DNA of 64,000 bases from NCBI GenBank assembly GCA_902562015.1, contig CACERX010000003.1, forward strand, positions 1 through 64,000. Reading direction: 5' to 3'. Origin of the DNA: an uncultured SAR324 cluster bacterium (GTDB lineage: Bacteria; SAR324; NAC60-12). The translations under genes were made by a program, and so were the position numbers. Positions 9,603-19,555 of this stretch are shown piece after piece (the stretch's first letter is position 1; every line of letters starts with the position of its first letter). Under the pieces are notes generated by a model. The model was not told where the DNA came from. It made no database searches and saw nothing but the letters and a program-made list of their open reading frames with translations.

Positions 9603-10253
9603 ATGTATCTGATAAGCTTCTATATACTTGTCTTCCTTTTGGGAGGTATTCCTTTTGGATTATTAATCAGCCGCTACTGGCTAAAAATAGACATTCGCCA
9701 GCAGGGAAGTGGTAACATTGGTATGACAAATGTGATGAGGGTTGGAGGCAAGTTGCCCGGATTACTAACCTTTTTACTAGACTTTGGGAAGGGCAGTCTG
9801 TCTATTATACTTGCAAAAATCTTTGTAATGCCAATGATCAATGAAATTGAAACTCAGAAAATTTTTTTAAGCCTTGCCGGAGTTATCGTAGTATGTGGGC
9901 ATGTTTTTTCTGTTTTTTTGCGTTTCAAGGGGGGAAAAGGAATTTCAACGTTATTTGGAGTATTAGCTGTTTTAAATTTAAACATAGGCATCTGTGCTGC
10001 TGGCATCTGGTTAGCAATATTTTTTTGGAAACGTATTTCAAGCCTTTCGGGAATCACAATGCTTACTCTTCTTCCATTGCTTTTTCTCATAATGCCATGG
10101 ATAAAAAATGAGTCGCCTGTTTGGTCTGTGTTTTTTCTGTTTCTTTTGTTATCATTTTTGCTTGTTTACAAACACCTTGAAAATATAAAGCGTCTTCTTA
10201 GAGGACAGGAAGGCCAACTCAGTGCAAGTAAAAATAATGATGTACATAGTTAA
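9603..10253 (+). CDS. plsY: Acyl-phosphate:glycerol-3-phosphate acyltransferase PlsY
   Basis: Integral membrane enzyme that makes lysophosphatidic acid from acyl-phosphate and glycerol-3-phosphate, the first step of phospholipid synthesis. The 216 residues hold about five membrane helices. The conserved loops are visible: GSGNIGMTN (35-43), GHVFSVFLRFKGGKG (about 99-113), and the C-terminal YKHLENIKRLLRG. Length is typical (about 200-215). It lies 29 bp after the MoxR gene and 12 bp before the exchanger gene, suggesting an operon. Confidence 0.94.
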   Translation: MYLISFYILVFLLGGIPFGLLISRYWLKIDIRQQGSGNIGMTNVMRVGGKLPGLLTFLLDFGKGSLSIILAKIFVMPMINEIETQKIFLSLAGVIVVCGHVFSVFLRFKGGKGISTLFGVLAVLNLNIGICAAGIWLAIFFWKRISSLSGITMLTLLPLLFLIMPWIKNESPVWSVFFLFLLLSFLLVYKHLENIKRLLRGQEGQLSASKNNDVHS

Positions 10254-10265
10254 TTAAAGAATAAT

Positions 10266-11390
10266 ATGAATCCATTTGCTCCCCTAATTTTCTTCTTGGG
10301 AAAAGGCATGTTCCGACATGCAATGCTGTTAGCAGGAATATCCATCATTTCGTGGTATTTATCAGTTGAAGGAATAGACTGGGCAGCTTATATACTTTGG
10401 ATTTCACTAATATTGTTGGCAACAATTATTATCTGGAGAGCAGGAGATTTTTTCTCATCAGCGGCTACTTATATTCAGGAAAAACACGAAATTCCGCAAT
10501 CTATTAAAGCGGCTGTGATTGATGCAATTGCCAGTTCATTCCCTGAATTCTGCGTAGCAGTGATTGCAGTATTAATGATTGGACGTGCAGAAGTTGGAAT
10601 TTCAAGCATCGTTGGTTCTGCACTTTATAACGTACTTGTAATTCCTGCTGCAGCAGGATTAGTTGCCACAAGCCCTATGGTCATCAGCAAAGAGGTTGTC
10701 TGGCGTGATAACATTTTTTATTTTGGAGTCGTTCTGTTGCTAGGAGCTATGCTCTGGCAATTTCCTAACGAATGGTCTATAGGTGTGGCTTTATTATTTT
10801 TGTTGGCTTACGTAGGCTATGTTGCACTTCTACATCGAGACTTCAAGAAATCAAGAAACCAGGAAAGGGATAATTTTATAACTGAAGAAGTTGAGGGTGA
10901 TGAAGAAGATTTACTGGAACTGCAATCTGAAAAAAAAGCATGGCTGTGGATAATGTTAATGATGCTTGTGATGGGAGGAGCTTCTCACATGCTTGTGGAG
11001 TCTTCACTTTCTTTGGGTGATTTGCTTGGGATCGATGGTGTAATTATGGGATTTGTTGTAATTGCCGCAGGAACTTCTGTCCCTGATACAGCTCTCTCCG
11101 TTATAAGTGCAAAAAAAGGGCATTATGACGCCGCTGTTTCAAACGTATTTGGCAGTAATATATTTGACATTTGCGTATGTTTAAGTATTCCCATTTTACT
11201 TGCACTGGCAATGAGTGGGGAGCCAACTTATATCGACCTTCCTCAAACAGGTCTAATATGGAGCTTGATTGGAGCAACGCTGTTATCTATTTATTTTTTC
11301 TGGAGTAATAACTACACTCTCACCAAAGTTAAAGCAGGAATGATGGGAATTCTTTACTTGCTCATCATTTTAATCTCCTTCACATTTTAA
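10266..11390 (+). CDS. CaxA/YrbG-type Ca2+/Na+ exchanger
   Basis: 374-residue member of the Ca2+:cation antiporter superfamily, which exports Ca2+ against Na+ or H+ across the inner membrane. The two inverted alpha repeats are recognisable. The first, about residues 84-130, has AIASSFPEF and GSALYNVLVIP. The second, about 265-315, has AAGTSVPDTALS and SNVFGSNIFDI. Between them is an acidic cytosolic loop (EEVEGDEEDLLEL, about 205-220) that could sense cation levels. It directly follows plsY and is convergent with cobS. Confidence 0.9.
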   Translation: MNPFAPLIFFLGKGMFRHAMLLAGISIISWYLSVEGIDWAAYILWISLILLATIIIWRAGDFFSSAATYIQEKHEIPQSIKAAVIDAIASSFPEFCVAVIAVLMIGRAEVGISSIVGSALYNVLVIPAAAGLVATSPMVISKEVVWRDNIFYFGVVLLLGAMLWQFPNEWSIGVALLFLLAYVGYVALLHRDFKKSRNQERDNFITEEVEGDEEDLLELQSEKKAWLWIMLMMLVMGGASHMLVESSLSLGDLLGIDGVIMGFVVIAAGTSVPDTALSVISAKKGHYDAAVSNVFGSNIFDICVCLSIPILLALAMSGEPTYIDLPQTGLIWSLIGATLLSIYFFWSNNYTLTKVKAGMMGILYLLIILISFTF

Positions 11391-11494
11391 TACTTCAAAA
11401 GTAAGAGCCCCCCTTAAGGTAAATTACTGAATACTTTTTCTCAAAGACAGTCTTATAACGGAACTGCGAAATATATATTTTATGAAAAATATAT

Positions 11495-12289
11495 TTATAT
11501 CCCAATATTGAATCCCAGAAAAATATAAAAAACAACTTCTGTCAGTTGTTGTGTAGAACCCATACAGTCACCAGTTATACCTCCGATTTTCTTCCTAAAA
11601 TATACCATCAAAAACCACCACATAATAATCGCCGCTAATAATCCCAGCCAAGCATGATTCCAGACTAACAGCAAAGGCAATAACGCAATAATAAAATTTA
11701 CAGCAAAGTCAGTCTTTGAAATACTTGTCATGGCACTGGATTTACTGCTCTTTGAATCCTGAACATATGATATGAATCTGAGATGAGAAATCGCAAGAAA
11801 GCGGCTGAAAGTATGTCCAGAAATCCAAATCCAAGGCAATAATTCAGTTTTAATTTGTAAAAGTGAGAAAAATTTAAGCAGAACTAAAAGTAAAATTCCC
11901 AGGGTTCCATATGTCCCTATCCGGGAATCTTTCATGATTCTCAATTTTTCCTCTGTTGAACCTCCGTGACCTAATCCATCACAAGTATCAGCAAAACCGT
12001 CTTCGTGTAATGCACCTGTAATAAGAACTCCTATTACCAAGCCCAGAAGAACCGCTACCGGTTCCGGACTTTCAGGGAATGATTGCCAACTGAACTTTCC
12101 GGAAATAAACATTTCAGTCAGCATCCATACTGCAGCACATGCACCGCCTGCAATCCAGCCTACGAGTGAAAAATAACGTGATGAATATGAATTTTCTTCT
12201 GAGAACCAGTTTGAAGGCAATGGGATTCTGCTGTAAAAAATTACAGCTCCAGCAAGCCGTTGTATTTCTTTTCTAAGATTTTTTAACAT
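11495..12289 (-). CDS. cobS: Adenosylcobinamide-GDP ribazoletransferase (cobalamin synthase)
   Basis: Membrane enzyme of the last lower-ligand step: it joins adenosylcobinamide-GDP with alpha-ribazole(-phosphate) to give adenosylcobalamin(-phosphate). The 264-residue sequence has the family hallmark HEDGFADTCDGLGHG (about residues 95-110), with its Mg2+-binding Asp residues, then RIMKDSRIGTYG, and several hydrophobic helices. Its ATG lies inside the 3' end of cobT (17-nt overlap), so the two are translated together. The alternative symbol is cobV. Confidence 0.94.
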   Translation of the reverse strand: MLKNLRKEIQRLAGAVIFYSRIPLPSNWFSEENSYSSRYFSLVGWIAGGACAAVWMLTEMFISGKFSWQSFPESPEPVAVLLGLVIGVLITGALHEDGFADTCDGLGHGGSTEEKLRIMKDSRIGTYGTLGILLLVLLKFFSLLQIKTELLPWIWISGHTFSRFLAISHLRFISYVQDSKSSKSSAMTSISKTDFAVNFIIALLPLLLVWNHAWLGLLAAIIMWWFLMVYFRKKIGGITGDCMGSTQQLTEVVFYIFLGFNIGI

Positions 12290-13325
12290 CAGTACGACTA
12301 CTCACACCCGCAGATTCAAAGGATGCCATTTGATTCAAGAATGAAACAGCTGACTGTAAAATAGGGAACGCTACTGCCGCTCCTGTTCCCTCTCCCAGAC
12401 ACATTCCTAATGAAATGATAGGCTCGACCTCCATATATTTTAGAATTTTACCATGTCCTTGTTCATCAGACTTATGAGCAAAAACAGCATATTGCTTTAT
12501 TTCTGGAACAATTCTGAAAGCAGCAAGAAATGCCGCTGTTGCAATAAATCCATCAATTAGAATAATCCTCTTTAAAACTGCTGATTCCAGCATAGCACCG
12601 ACCATCATAGCGATTTCAAATCCTCCAAAAGTTGACAATACTGCTTGAGGTTCTTTAATTTGAGAATGTTTTTCAAGTGCCTGAAGAATAATATTTTGTT
12701 TGTGCTCAAGTCCTAGATCATCAAGTCCAGTCCCTTTACCAACACACTCCTCAACAGGAAGTCCTGTAAATCGATGGGTTAAGGCCGCCGCAGAAGATGT
12801 ATTACCAATTCCCATCTCACCAAATCCAATCACATTACAAGTAGACAATGGAACAGTATGGCTTAGCTCAGCACCCTTCTCAATTGCCCTTTCACATTCA
12901 TCAAAGCTCATAGCTGGTTCTTTACAAAAATTTTTTGTACCTCTTCCTATTTTTGCTTTTATTAAATCATTGCATTCGGGAAAATCAGTTTTCACACCTG
13001 CATCAATAACATGTAAACTAATATTGTTCTGATGACAAAAAACATTAATTGCTGCTCCTCCTTTCAGAAAATTGATTACCATTTGCGTTGTTACTTCCTG
13101 TGGATATGGACTCACTCCCTCTTCTGTAATTCCATGATCACCGGCAAAAACCATGATTGTGGGATTTATAAGTTCAGGATTAAGGCTGTTCTGAATTCTT
13201 CCAAAATGTAATGCCAGCTTTTCCAGTCTTCCAAGAGAACCTGGAGGTTTTGTCTTTGCGTCAATTTTTTTCTTTAAATCAACATCTATAGTCGATGAAA
13301 CAGGTGAAATTAAAAATTTTCTCAT
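12273..13325 (-). CDS. cobT: Nicotinate-nucleotide:dimethylbenzimidazole phosphoribosyltransferase
   Basis: Makes alpha-ribazole-5'-phosphate from DMB (or another base) and nicotinate mononucleotide, activating the lower ligand of cobalamin. The 350-residue length matches the family. Visible motifs are TKPPGSLGRLE (residues 26-36), VFAGDHGITEEGVS, GEMGIGNTSSAAA and the C-terminal GEGTGAA containing catalytic Glu312. It overlaps cobS and lies downstream of the ArsC-like gene and cobN on the same strand. Confidence 0.95.
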   Translation of the reverse strand: MRKFLISPVSSTIDVDLKKKIDAKTKPPGSLGRLEKLALHFGRIQNSLNPELINPTIMVFAGDHGITEEGVSPYPQEVTTQMVINFLKGGAAINVFCHQNNISLHVIDAGVKTDFPECNDLIKAKIGRGTKNFCKEPAMSFDECERAIEKGAELSHTVPLSTCNVIGFGEMGIGNTSSAAALTHRFTGLPVEECVGKGTGLDDLGLEHKQNIILQALEKHSQIKEPQAVLSTFGGFEIAMMVGAMLESAVLKRIILIDGFIATAAFLAAFRIVPEIKQYAVFAHKSDEQGHGKILKYMEVEPIISLGMCLGEGTGAAVAFPILQSAVSFLNQMASFESAGVSSRTDVKKS

Positions 13326-13372
13326 TCTAAAATAGTTCCATCTAAAGTCTATTTATTTTAAAGGGCAGCACT

Positions 13373-13726
13373 TTAATCAAGAACTTTAAGTACATTTTCT
13401 GGAGGACGACCAATTACTGCACCTTTGGAAGTTACTACTATTGGTCTTTCAATTAATTCCGGATTTTTAATCAGAATTTTCATCCACTGATTATGACTAA
13501 GAATATCATTAGCAGAGATACCCAATTCCTTAGCCTTATTGTCCTTGAAGCGTACCAACTGCTTCGGGTGAATTTTTAATTTACTGACAATTTTTTCCAA
13601 TTCATCAACTTTTGGATAATTTTTCAAGTACTCAATAATAGTGGGATCAAGACCTCTATTTTGTAATAATTCCAATGTTTTTCTGCTTTTACTGCATTTT
13701 TGGTTGTGATAAATAATACACTTCAT
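13373..13726 (-). CDS. ArsC/YfgD-family thioredoxin-fold protein
   Basis: About 117 residues of the ArsC/Spx-like thioredoxin fold. The N-terminal CSKSR supplies the redox Cys, and the C-terminal part has the conserved ERPIVV. The size and the single Cys fit the glutaredoxin-coupled arsenate reductase group, closer to YfgD than to the longer plasmid ArsC (about 140). I chose the ATG at 13726; the open frame extends six codons further to a TTG, but MKCIIYHNQKCSKSR is the usual family N terminus. Arsenate reduction is plausible but unproven. It sits between cobN and cobT, with no arsenic resistance gene nearby. Confidence 0.82.
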   Translation of the reverse strand: MKCIIYHNQKCSKSRKTLELLQNRGLDPTIIEYLKNYPKVDELEKIVSKLKIHPKQLVRFKDNKAKELGISANDILSHNQWMKILIKNPELIERPIVVTSKGAVIGRPPENVLKVLD

Positions 13727-13810
13727 TTTATTTATATGGATCAAATATATTCTGTGGTTTAAGTTAATTGAATGGAGGCCATTTTGGATCTTAGTGAAAT
13801 TAAATACAGC

Positions 13811-16800
13811 TCATTCCATGTCCCCATGAATTTCTAAAATAGTAGATTCCAGGGCTTCAAGAGTTTCTAAGTCAGCATTTTGCCACATTTGCCTCTCGTT
13901 GGCTTCAAGCAGGCGTTGAGAAGCATCGCGCAATGCTAGAGGATTATGTTCTCGAAAGAATTTTTGCTGTTCAGGATCAAGCAAGAGTTTGTTTGCAACT
14001 TCTTCATATTGATAATCTGCCACAATGTCACAGGTTGCATCGTAGCCAAATAAATAATCGACTGTAGCAGCCATTTCGTGAGCTCCTTTATAGCCATGTT
14101 CACGCATTGCCTGCTGCCATTTTGGATTGAGTACACGGCTTCTGAAGACACGATTAAATTCTTCCTTTAAAGTTCTTATTCTGATTTTCTCAGGATTGCT
14201 GGAATCACCGTGATAAGTAGAAGGAGGATTGCCTCGAATTTCAGTAATAGCAGCCTGAAGACCGCCTTGAAACTGAAAATAATCATCTGAATCTAGTATA
14301 TCGTGCTCACGATTGTCCTGATTTTGGTGTACTATTTCAACAGAACTGAGACGTTCACGCAGGAGGTTTATTTCTTCAGAACTTGTACCGTCTGAATCGT
14401 AGGCATGTCCTCCCCATTTCAAAAATACTTTTGTCAAATCAGCTTTTGTTTCCCAGTTACCAGCATCTATCAATGGTAAAAGTCCGGTTCCGTAAGACCC
14501 TGGTCCTGAACTAAATACCCTCAATTCAGCCATTCTTTTTGAATTCTCCTCTGAAAATCCTTCGTTTTGCAAACGCTTTTGATCAGCTAGCCATGAAGCT
14601 CGTATAGGATTCATTTCTTTAGGTTCATCGAGTTTCGCCAGCCTCTTTGGAACTGTTGAAAGAAGCCGCATCACATCACCAAAAGAATCTCGGAACATTC
14701 CAGAAACACGTAAAACCACATCCACCCTTGGACGCCCTAGAACAGAAAGCGGCAAAATCTGAAAATCTATCACCCTTCCAGAAACTGGTTCCCATACTGG
14801 TTCACAGCCCCAAAGGGCCAATGCCTGAGCAATATCATCCCCTCCAGTTCGCATGTTAGATGTTCCCCAAATTACAAGGGCGGTTGTTTTTGGGAATTCT
14901 CCATGATCGTCATGATATCTTTGAATAAGATCTTCTGCCAAATCTTGTCCACAGCGCCATGCTGTTTTTGTCGGAATTACTCTTGGATCAACAGAATAAA
15001 AATTTCGACCCGTAGGCAGAACATCAATTCTTCCCCGAGTTGGTGCTCCTGAAGGACCCGGACTTACAAATTTACCTTCCAGTGCCAAGGCAAGACTTCT
15101 TGTTTCTTCCTCACAACGTTTGAACCTTGGTAATAGTGTCTCATGCATCCATTGTCTAAGTTTTTTTGTACCTTCATTTTCTGGAAACATTTCATTACTC
15201 TCATTTTTTGGAGCAGATAATTCAAAATTCACCCATTCTCTTGCCATTTTTTCGATACTATCTCTTTCTCCGATAGAAAGTGAATCAAGATTATAACCAT
15301 TATCCTTTCCTAATAGTGCCTGTAGCAAACCTGGACGTTCCGCTGAAGACATCCGGAGTAGGCTGATCAGAAAGTCTATGCGTTTTTCTCCTTCAGGAAG
15401 CGCTCCAAAAATATGTAAGCCTGAACGTATCTGACTTTCTTTCAATTCACAAAGATGGTTGCTGAGGGCATTAAGAGGATCTTCATCTTTAGGGAGTTCC
15501 TCACTCCATTCAGAATTTTCCAGCAAATGCTCAAGTTCGTGCTCAAGTTCGTGAGCACGTTCCGGATAAAGAATCTCGCAGTGCGCATGTTCTTCAAGCA
15601 ATCGCTCTGCTTTGTCAAAATCCTCATAAAGGCCTGCACGTGTCAAAGGCGGAGTGAGATGATCTACAATTACTGCAGATGATCGTCGTTTAGCCTGTGT
15701 ACCCTCACCAGGGTCATTGACTATGAAGGGATACAAATTAGGCAAGTTACCTAAGGCAATTTGAGGAAAATCCTCAGGGCCAAGTGCCACACTACGCCCA
15801 GGCAACCATTCCAGATTACCGTGCTTCCCGAAATGAATCACAGCATGTGCTTTAAAATCTTCCTTAATCCACTGATAAAAAGCTAAATATTCAGGGGGAG
15901 GAGGCAAAACAGGATCATGGTAAATTGCCTGAGTCTGGAGACCATATCCTCGCTGGGGCTGGATACCAATGAATACGTTACCGAAACACTTTCCGGCTAC
16001 TGGTATCACGTTAGAATTTGACTTTTGATAGTCAGGATTATCTATCCATTGTTTGGTAAAAATATCCCTACTTGACTCAGGGAGGTCAGAAATTATACCA
16101 AATAAACTTTCAGAGGTTATACTTTGATCAGGATCTTTGCCATAATTCATTTCCTCATCGTTGGTAATTCCTTCCTGTAAAATTCGCATCAGTTCATCTC
16201 CGTTTTCCGGAACACTTGGCCCTTCTTCATCAGATACTAATTTATAACCACGTTTATCAAGTTCCTTCAAAAAAGCAACTACACTGGCAGGTGTGTCCAG
16301 TCCCACCCCGTTCCCTATGCGGCTAGCTTTGTTTGGATAATTAGCCAGAATAATGGCTAAACGTTTATTAGAATTTTCAGTGCGTCGCAATAGTACCCAG
16401 TTTGCAACGAGACCTGACACATGAGTGATTTGAGATTTTTCAGGTTCAAGGCGCTTAAGTCGAAACTCCGATTCAGAATCATTTTCTTTCCCATAAGAAA
16501 AAACTTCATCATGCTTAAAGCCAACAACTGTGCCGAAAAAACGCCCATCAGTTTCTGGAAGCGCAACCGACATCGCTGCATTTGAAGCTGAAATACCCCG
16601 AGGGTTATTTAACCACGCCTCTCGATCTTCTGTCGAAGTCGGCACCTGAATTACCGGACAATTGAAGGTCTCCAAAAATGAAACACGATCATCTCTGCTG
16701 TTCCCTGAAGGTCCGCTTCCTATAGAAAAACCTTGCATGGTCAATATAGCGTCCGGTGGTTCCTGTTCAGCTTTCCTAAGCAGTTCTTGCTGTGCACCCT

Positions 16801-17509
16801 GATCTCGAAGCGAGTAGGCATAAAATTTTGAAACTGCTAATCCTTGTGCCAGCAAAGATTCTGTCAATGAATCAATCACGGCCATGTCTCCTATTTGATG
16901 CAGTGCACGATAAAAAGTAAGCCAGACTCTTCCAATTTCATGTTTTTTGATCTTGACTGCCGATCTGTTTTCAATCCAACCAAATTTTGGAACTTCCAAT
17001 GCTTTCGGGAATCCCTCATTTCTTTTTCGCAACAACAATTCAACTGCATCTGCAGCAAAGGCCATGTTCTCAATCCCACCTTCGCGAAAATAGGAAAACA
17101 TTCTTTTTACTATGGGTTCTTCATAATCATTAAACCGCATCAACTCATAGTCCCACTCATCTGTCCCAGGCAAGACAATAATGCTTGACTTGGCCCCATG
17201 ACTTTTTACATGGCTTATCTCATCTAACAGGTGCGGGAAATAGCCGTATCCACCGTGCAAACGCAAAATCGCCAGTCTGGCTTTACAAATTACATTATCA
17301 ACAAAATTTTCTGCAGACTTTGGATGAAGCAGCTGACCTGACTGGAATAAACCGAGTTTTTTCCCGAAACGATCGCTCCATATTTTTGCGAGCCCAGCAA
17401 GCTCAGTATCGGCAGTGCTTATGAACAAAATTTCGGAAGGATTTTGGCTTATTGCTTCGAATTTATGCTCGTGATCCAGTTCTCCGGAAAGTGTGGCAAC
17501 TCTATGCAT
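13811..17509 (-). CDS. cobN: CobN-type cobaltochelatase large subunit
   Basis: 1232-residue protein of the CobN/BchH/ChlH family. In the late pathway, CobN with AAA+ partners inserts Co2+ into hydrogenobyrinate a,c-diamide in an ATP-dependent reaction. Visible family stretches include HFGKHGNLEWLPG, TPPLTRAGLY, VIWGTSNMRTGGDDIAQAL, VDVVLRVSGMFRDSF and, at the C terminus, REHGYKGAHEMAATVDYLFGYDA. The length is typical (about 1200-1300). Neither of the usual AAA+/VWA partner subunits is next to it. The surrounding genes are of the early-insertion (cbi) type, so its exact role needs care; it could also serve in salvage. Confidence 0.93.
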   Translation of the reverse strand: MHRVATLSGELDHEHKFEAISQNPSEILFISTADTELAGLAKIWSDRFGKKLGLFQSGQLLHPKSAENFVDNVICKARLAILRLHGGYGYFPHLLDEISHVKSHGAKSSIIVLPGTDEWDYELMRFNDYEEPIVKRMFSYFREGGIENMAFAADAVELLLRKRNEGFPKALEVPKFGWIENRSAVKIKKHEIGRVWLTFYRALHQIGDMAVIDSLTESLLAQGLAVSKFYAYSLRDQGAQQELLRKAEQEPPDAILTMQGFSIGSGPSGNSRDDRVSFLETFNCPVIQVPTSTEDREAWLNNPRGISASNAAMSVALPETDGRFFGTVVGFKHDEVFSYGKENDSESEFRLKRLEPEKSQITHVSGLVANWVLLRRTENSNKRLAIILANYPNKASRIGNGVGLDTPASVVAFLKELDKRGYKLVSDEEGPSVPENGDELMRILQEGITNDEEMNYGKDPDQSITSESLFGIISDLPESSRDIFTKQWIDNPDYQKSNSNVIPVAGKCFGNVFIGIQPQRGYGLQTQAIYHDPVLPPPPEYLAFYQWIKEDFKAHAVIHFGKHGNLEWLPGRSVALGPEDFPQIALGNLPNLYPFIVNDPGEGTQAKRRSSAVIVDHLTPPLTRAGLYEDFDKAERLLEEHAHCEILYPERAHELEHELEHLLENSEWSEELPKDEDPLNALSNHLCELKESQIRSGLHIFGALPEGEKRIDFLISLLRMSSAERPGLLQALLGKDNGYNLDSLSIGERDSIEKMAREWVNFELSAPKNESNEMFPENEGTKKLRQWMHETLLPRFKRCEEETRSLALALEGKFVSPGPSGAPTRGRIDVLPTGRNFYSVDPRVIPTKTAWRCGQDLAEDLIQRYHDDHGEFPKTTALVIWGTSNMRTGGDDIAQALALWGCEPVWEPVSGRVIDFQILPLSVLGRPRVDVVLRVSGMFRDSFGDVMRLLSTVPKRLAKLDEPKEMNPIRASWLADQKRLQNEGFSEENSKRMAELRVFSSGPGSYGTGLLPLIDAGNWETKADLTKVFLKWGGHAYDSDGTSSEEINLLRERLSSVEIVHQNQDNREHDILDSDDYFQFQGGLQAAITEIRGNPPSTYHGDSSNPEKIRIRTLKEEFNRVFRSRVLNPKWQQAMREHGYKGAHEMAATVDYLFGYDATCDIVADYQYEEVANKLLLDPEQQKFFREHNPLALRDASQRLLEANERQMWQNADLETLEALESTILEIHGDME

Positions 17510-17867
17510 TTAGATTCCTGCTATTTCTTTTTTACGTTCCAACAAGTTTAAAAAATTTTAATTCAAGATGGATCCTAGACCTTAATATTATTTAGTTCAT
17601 GAAGCATCAATGATTAATTCTTCCAAACCATAATATACCTTAAGTGAAGAAACTCGGTTAAATTCCTCTCACCCTTGAACAGTATCCCCCTTTTTCTAAT
17701 ACTTTTTTGCTCAAAGTAAGTTGAAATGAATCTCATTTATGTAATTCTTGGACTTCATTTTAAAATGTTGCTTTACAACTTTGAATGACTTATTCGTTGA
17801 TATTGAAAATTGATTTTGCAAATGTTTTTATCACTGAATTCAAGGAGACTCTGTTCAGAACTAACTT
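17510..17867. other. Gap upstream of cobN, no gene seen
   Basis: About 358 AT-rich bases between the cobN start and the end of the adenosyltransferase gene, both on the minus strand. No credible ORF, tRNA or cobalamin riboswitch box is visible on either strand. The only structured element I note is an inverted repeat at 17724-17738 (listed separately). It probably holds the cobN promoter. Confidence 0.6.
17724..17738 (-). promoter_or_regulatory. Fur-like inverted repeat upstream of cobN
   Basis: AAATGA-ATC-TCATTT, a perfect 6-bp inverted repeat with a 3-bp spacer, about 215 bp upstream of the cobN ATG. Its inner AATGA-N3-TCATT equals the core of the classical 19-bp Fur box; the outer positions do not match fully. 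The short length in AT-rich DNA means chance occurrence is quite possible. Confidence 0.25.
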
Positions 17868-18473
17868 CTACTTCCAGTTCCAATCTGGTGCGTTTTTTCC
17901 TGGTTCCCACAAGGTTTCTTTTTCACCTAATGTTTCTGTCACCCAACGTCCTGACACAAAAAGAAAATCAGAAAGACGGTTTAAATACTTAATAATTTCT
18001 GGGCTCACCAAATCAACCTGATTTAGTCTAATGACTTCACGTTCTGCTCTTCTGCAGACTGTTCGAGTCTGATGCAGGAAAGAGTTTAATGGAGTTCCAC
18101 CCGGCAAAATAAAACTCTTTAACGATTCTAGTTCATCATTCATTGCGTCTATTATTTCCTCCAACCAATTCACATCCTCAGGTTGCAAATTAACCTGTCC
18201 TTCGTATTCATCTCCGGGAAGCGTAGCTAATTCTGAACCCATGTCAAAAAGTTTTTGCTGGATAGCATTTAAAATCAGTTTCAGTTTCAAGCTCCTTTTT
18301 GATGTTTTTTTTTGCTCAAGAAAACTTAATACGATACCAATCAAACTGTTAAGTTCATCTACAGTTCCGTATGCTTCAATACGAGGATGATCTTTAGGAA
18401 GCCGTTTTCCTCCAACTAGTCCTGTCTGACCGGAATCTCCGGTTCTTGTATATACTTTAGTTATTTTAACCAT
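17868..18473 (-). CDS. PduO-type ATP:cob(I)alamin adenosyltransferase
   Basis: Transfers the adenosyl group of ATP to Co(I) corrinoids, forming the coenzyme. The 201-residue sequence has the PduO-family N-terminal ATP loop YTRTGDSGQTGL (residues 8-19), GTVDELNS, the helix motif CRRAEREVIRL and the C-terminal LNRLSDFLFVSGR. The enzyme is all-helical, cytosolic and usually trimeric. It is upstream of cobN on the same strand but 358 bp away, so cotranscription is uncertain. It could act in de novo synthesis on cobyrinate diamide or in salvage. Confidence 0.93.
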   Translation of the reverse strand: MVKITKVYTRTGDSGQTGLVGGKRLPKDHPRIEAYGTVDELNSLIGIVLSFLEQKKTSKRSLKLKLILNAIQQKLFDMGSELATLPGDEYEGQVNLQPEDVNWLEEIIDAMNDELESLKSFILPGGTPLNSFLHQTRTVCRRAEREVIRLNQVDLVSPEIIKYLNRLSDFLFVSGRWVTETLGEKETLWEPGKNAPDWNWK

Positions 18474-18664
18474 ATTATTTTATTCTATTAATTCCTTGCT
18501 GTTTTTATGTTTAAGAGCAAAATGCAGAAATATTAATTCTCTTGATTGCTCAGAATTGTTATTAGTATGACCTGATCTAGTACTAAATTTGTTTTAGCTG
18601 AGCTTTTTTTACTTCCCATTTTATAATCCATATTTCAACAACTTTTATTGAATTAAAAACAGAA

Positions 18665-19441
18665 CTAATCCATCCATTTCATGTAACTCCGTAAAGAAAC
18701 TACCTCCCCCACAACAATCAAAGCTGGTGGTTCAATCTTATTTTTTTTAATTTCTTCAACACATTCACAGAGTCTGGTTTCAAGAACCATTTGCTCGGGA
18801 AGGCTCGCCTTTGCAATCACTGCTACAGGTTCATCTGGTTTTCGTCCGTAATTTAGTAGACGACCGACAATTTCGTGAATATATTTTGTAGCCATATACA
18901 TCACTATAACAGGAGATCCCTTAGCAATTGCTTCCCAATTATGCCGTTCAGGTAATTCTCCAGCTGAACCCCGCCCAGCAATAAATGTAACGGTGGAATT
19001 GATATCACGATGGGTTAAAGGAATTCCAGCATAAGCAGTTCCCCCAATTCCTGCAGTTATACCAGGTATTATTCTGAATGGTATCCCAGCCTTGAATAGA
19101 TGCACAGCCTCTTCACCTCCTCTTCCAAAAATAAAGGGATCGCCCCCCTTGAGTCTCAAAACCCTCTTTCCCTGCTGTGCCAATTCCGCAAGACGTAAAG
19201 AAATATCTTTCTGCTTTGGTGAAGGTTTTCCTCCTCGTTTACCTGCATATTCAAGTTCACAATTGGAAGATACGAGTTCCATGATTTTTTCTCCAACAAG
19301 AGCATCGTATACGAGAACATCCGCTTGCCTGAGAGCATTTAAAGCATGAAGCGTTAAAAGTCCTACATCTCCCGGTCCTGCACCTGCCAACCAAACCCAT
19401 CCTGGCTTAAAATCTGGTAAGTCTTTGGGAAGCAGTTCCAT
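18665..19441 (-). CDS. cobA: Uroporphyrinogen-III C-methyltransferase (SUMT)
   Basis: SAM-dependent methylase that converts uroporphyrinogen III to precorrin-2, the branch to corrin and siroheme. The 258-residue single-domain form shows the tetrapyrrole-methylase motifs GAGPGDVGLLTL (20-31), RLKGGDPFIFGRGGEE (about 96-111) and PGITAGIGGTAYAGIPLTHR. There is no CysG-type dehydrogenase/ferrochelatase domain, so precorrin-2 oxidation must be supplied elsewhere. It is divergently transcribed from cbiD over a 114-bp gap. Confidence 0.95.
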   Translation of the reverse strand: MELLPKDLPDFKPGWVWLAGAGPGDVGLLTLHALNALRQADVLVYDALVGEKIMELVSSNCELEYAGKRGGKPSPKQKDISLRLAELAQQGKRVLRLKGGDPFIFGRGGEEAVHLFKAGIPFRIIPGITAGIGGTAYAGIPLTHRDINSTVTFIAGRGSAGELPERHNWEAIAKGSPVIVMYMATKYIHEIVGRLLNYGRKPDEPVAVIAKASLPEQMVLETRLCECVEEIKKNKIEPPALIVVGEVVSLRSYMKWMD

Positions 19442-19555
19442 ATTTTTTGGTCTGAAAAATTTTTAAATATAAGTTAGAGTCATAAAATAAAAAGATTAAT
19501 CCTTAATTTGCAAGAATAGCAGGATCAGCATTATTATTACAGATAAGATTTCAGT

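Noticed and set aside
17785..18021. 78-codon plus-strand frame before the adenosyltransferase end
   Set aside because: It runs into the well-supported adenosyltransferase gene on the other strand and has no recognisable protein features.
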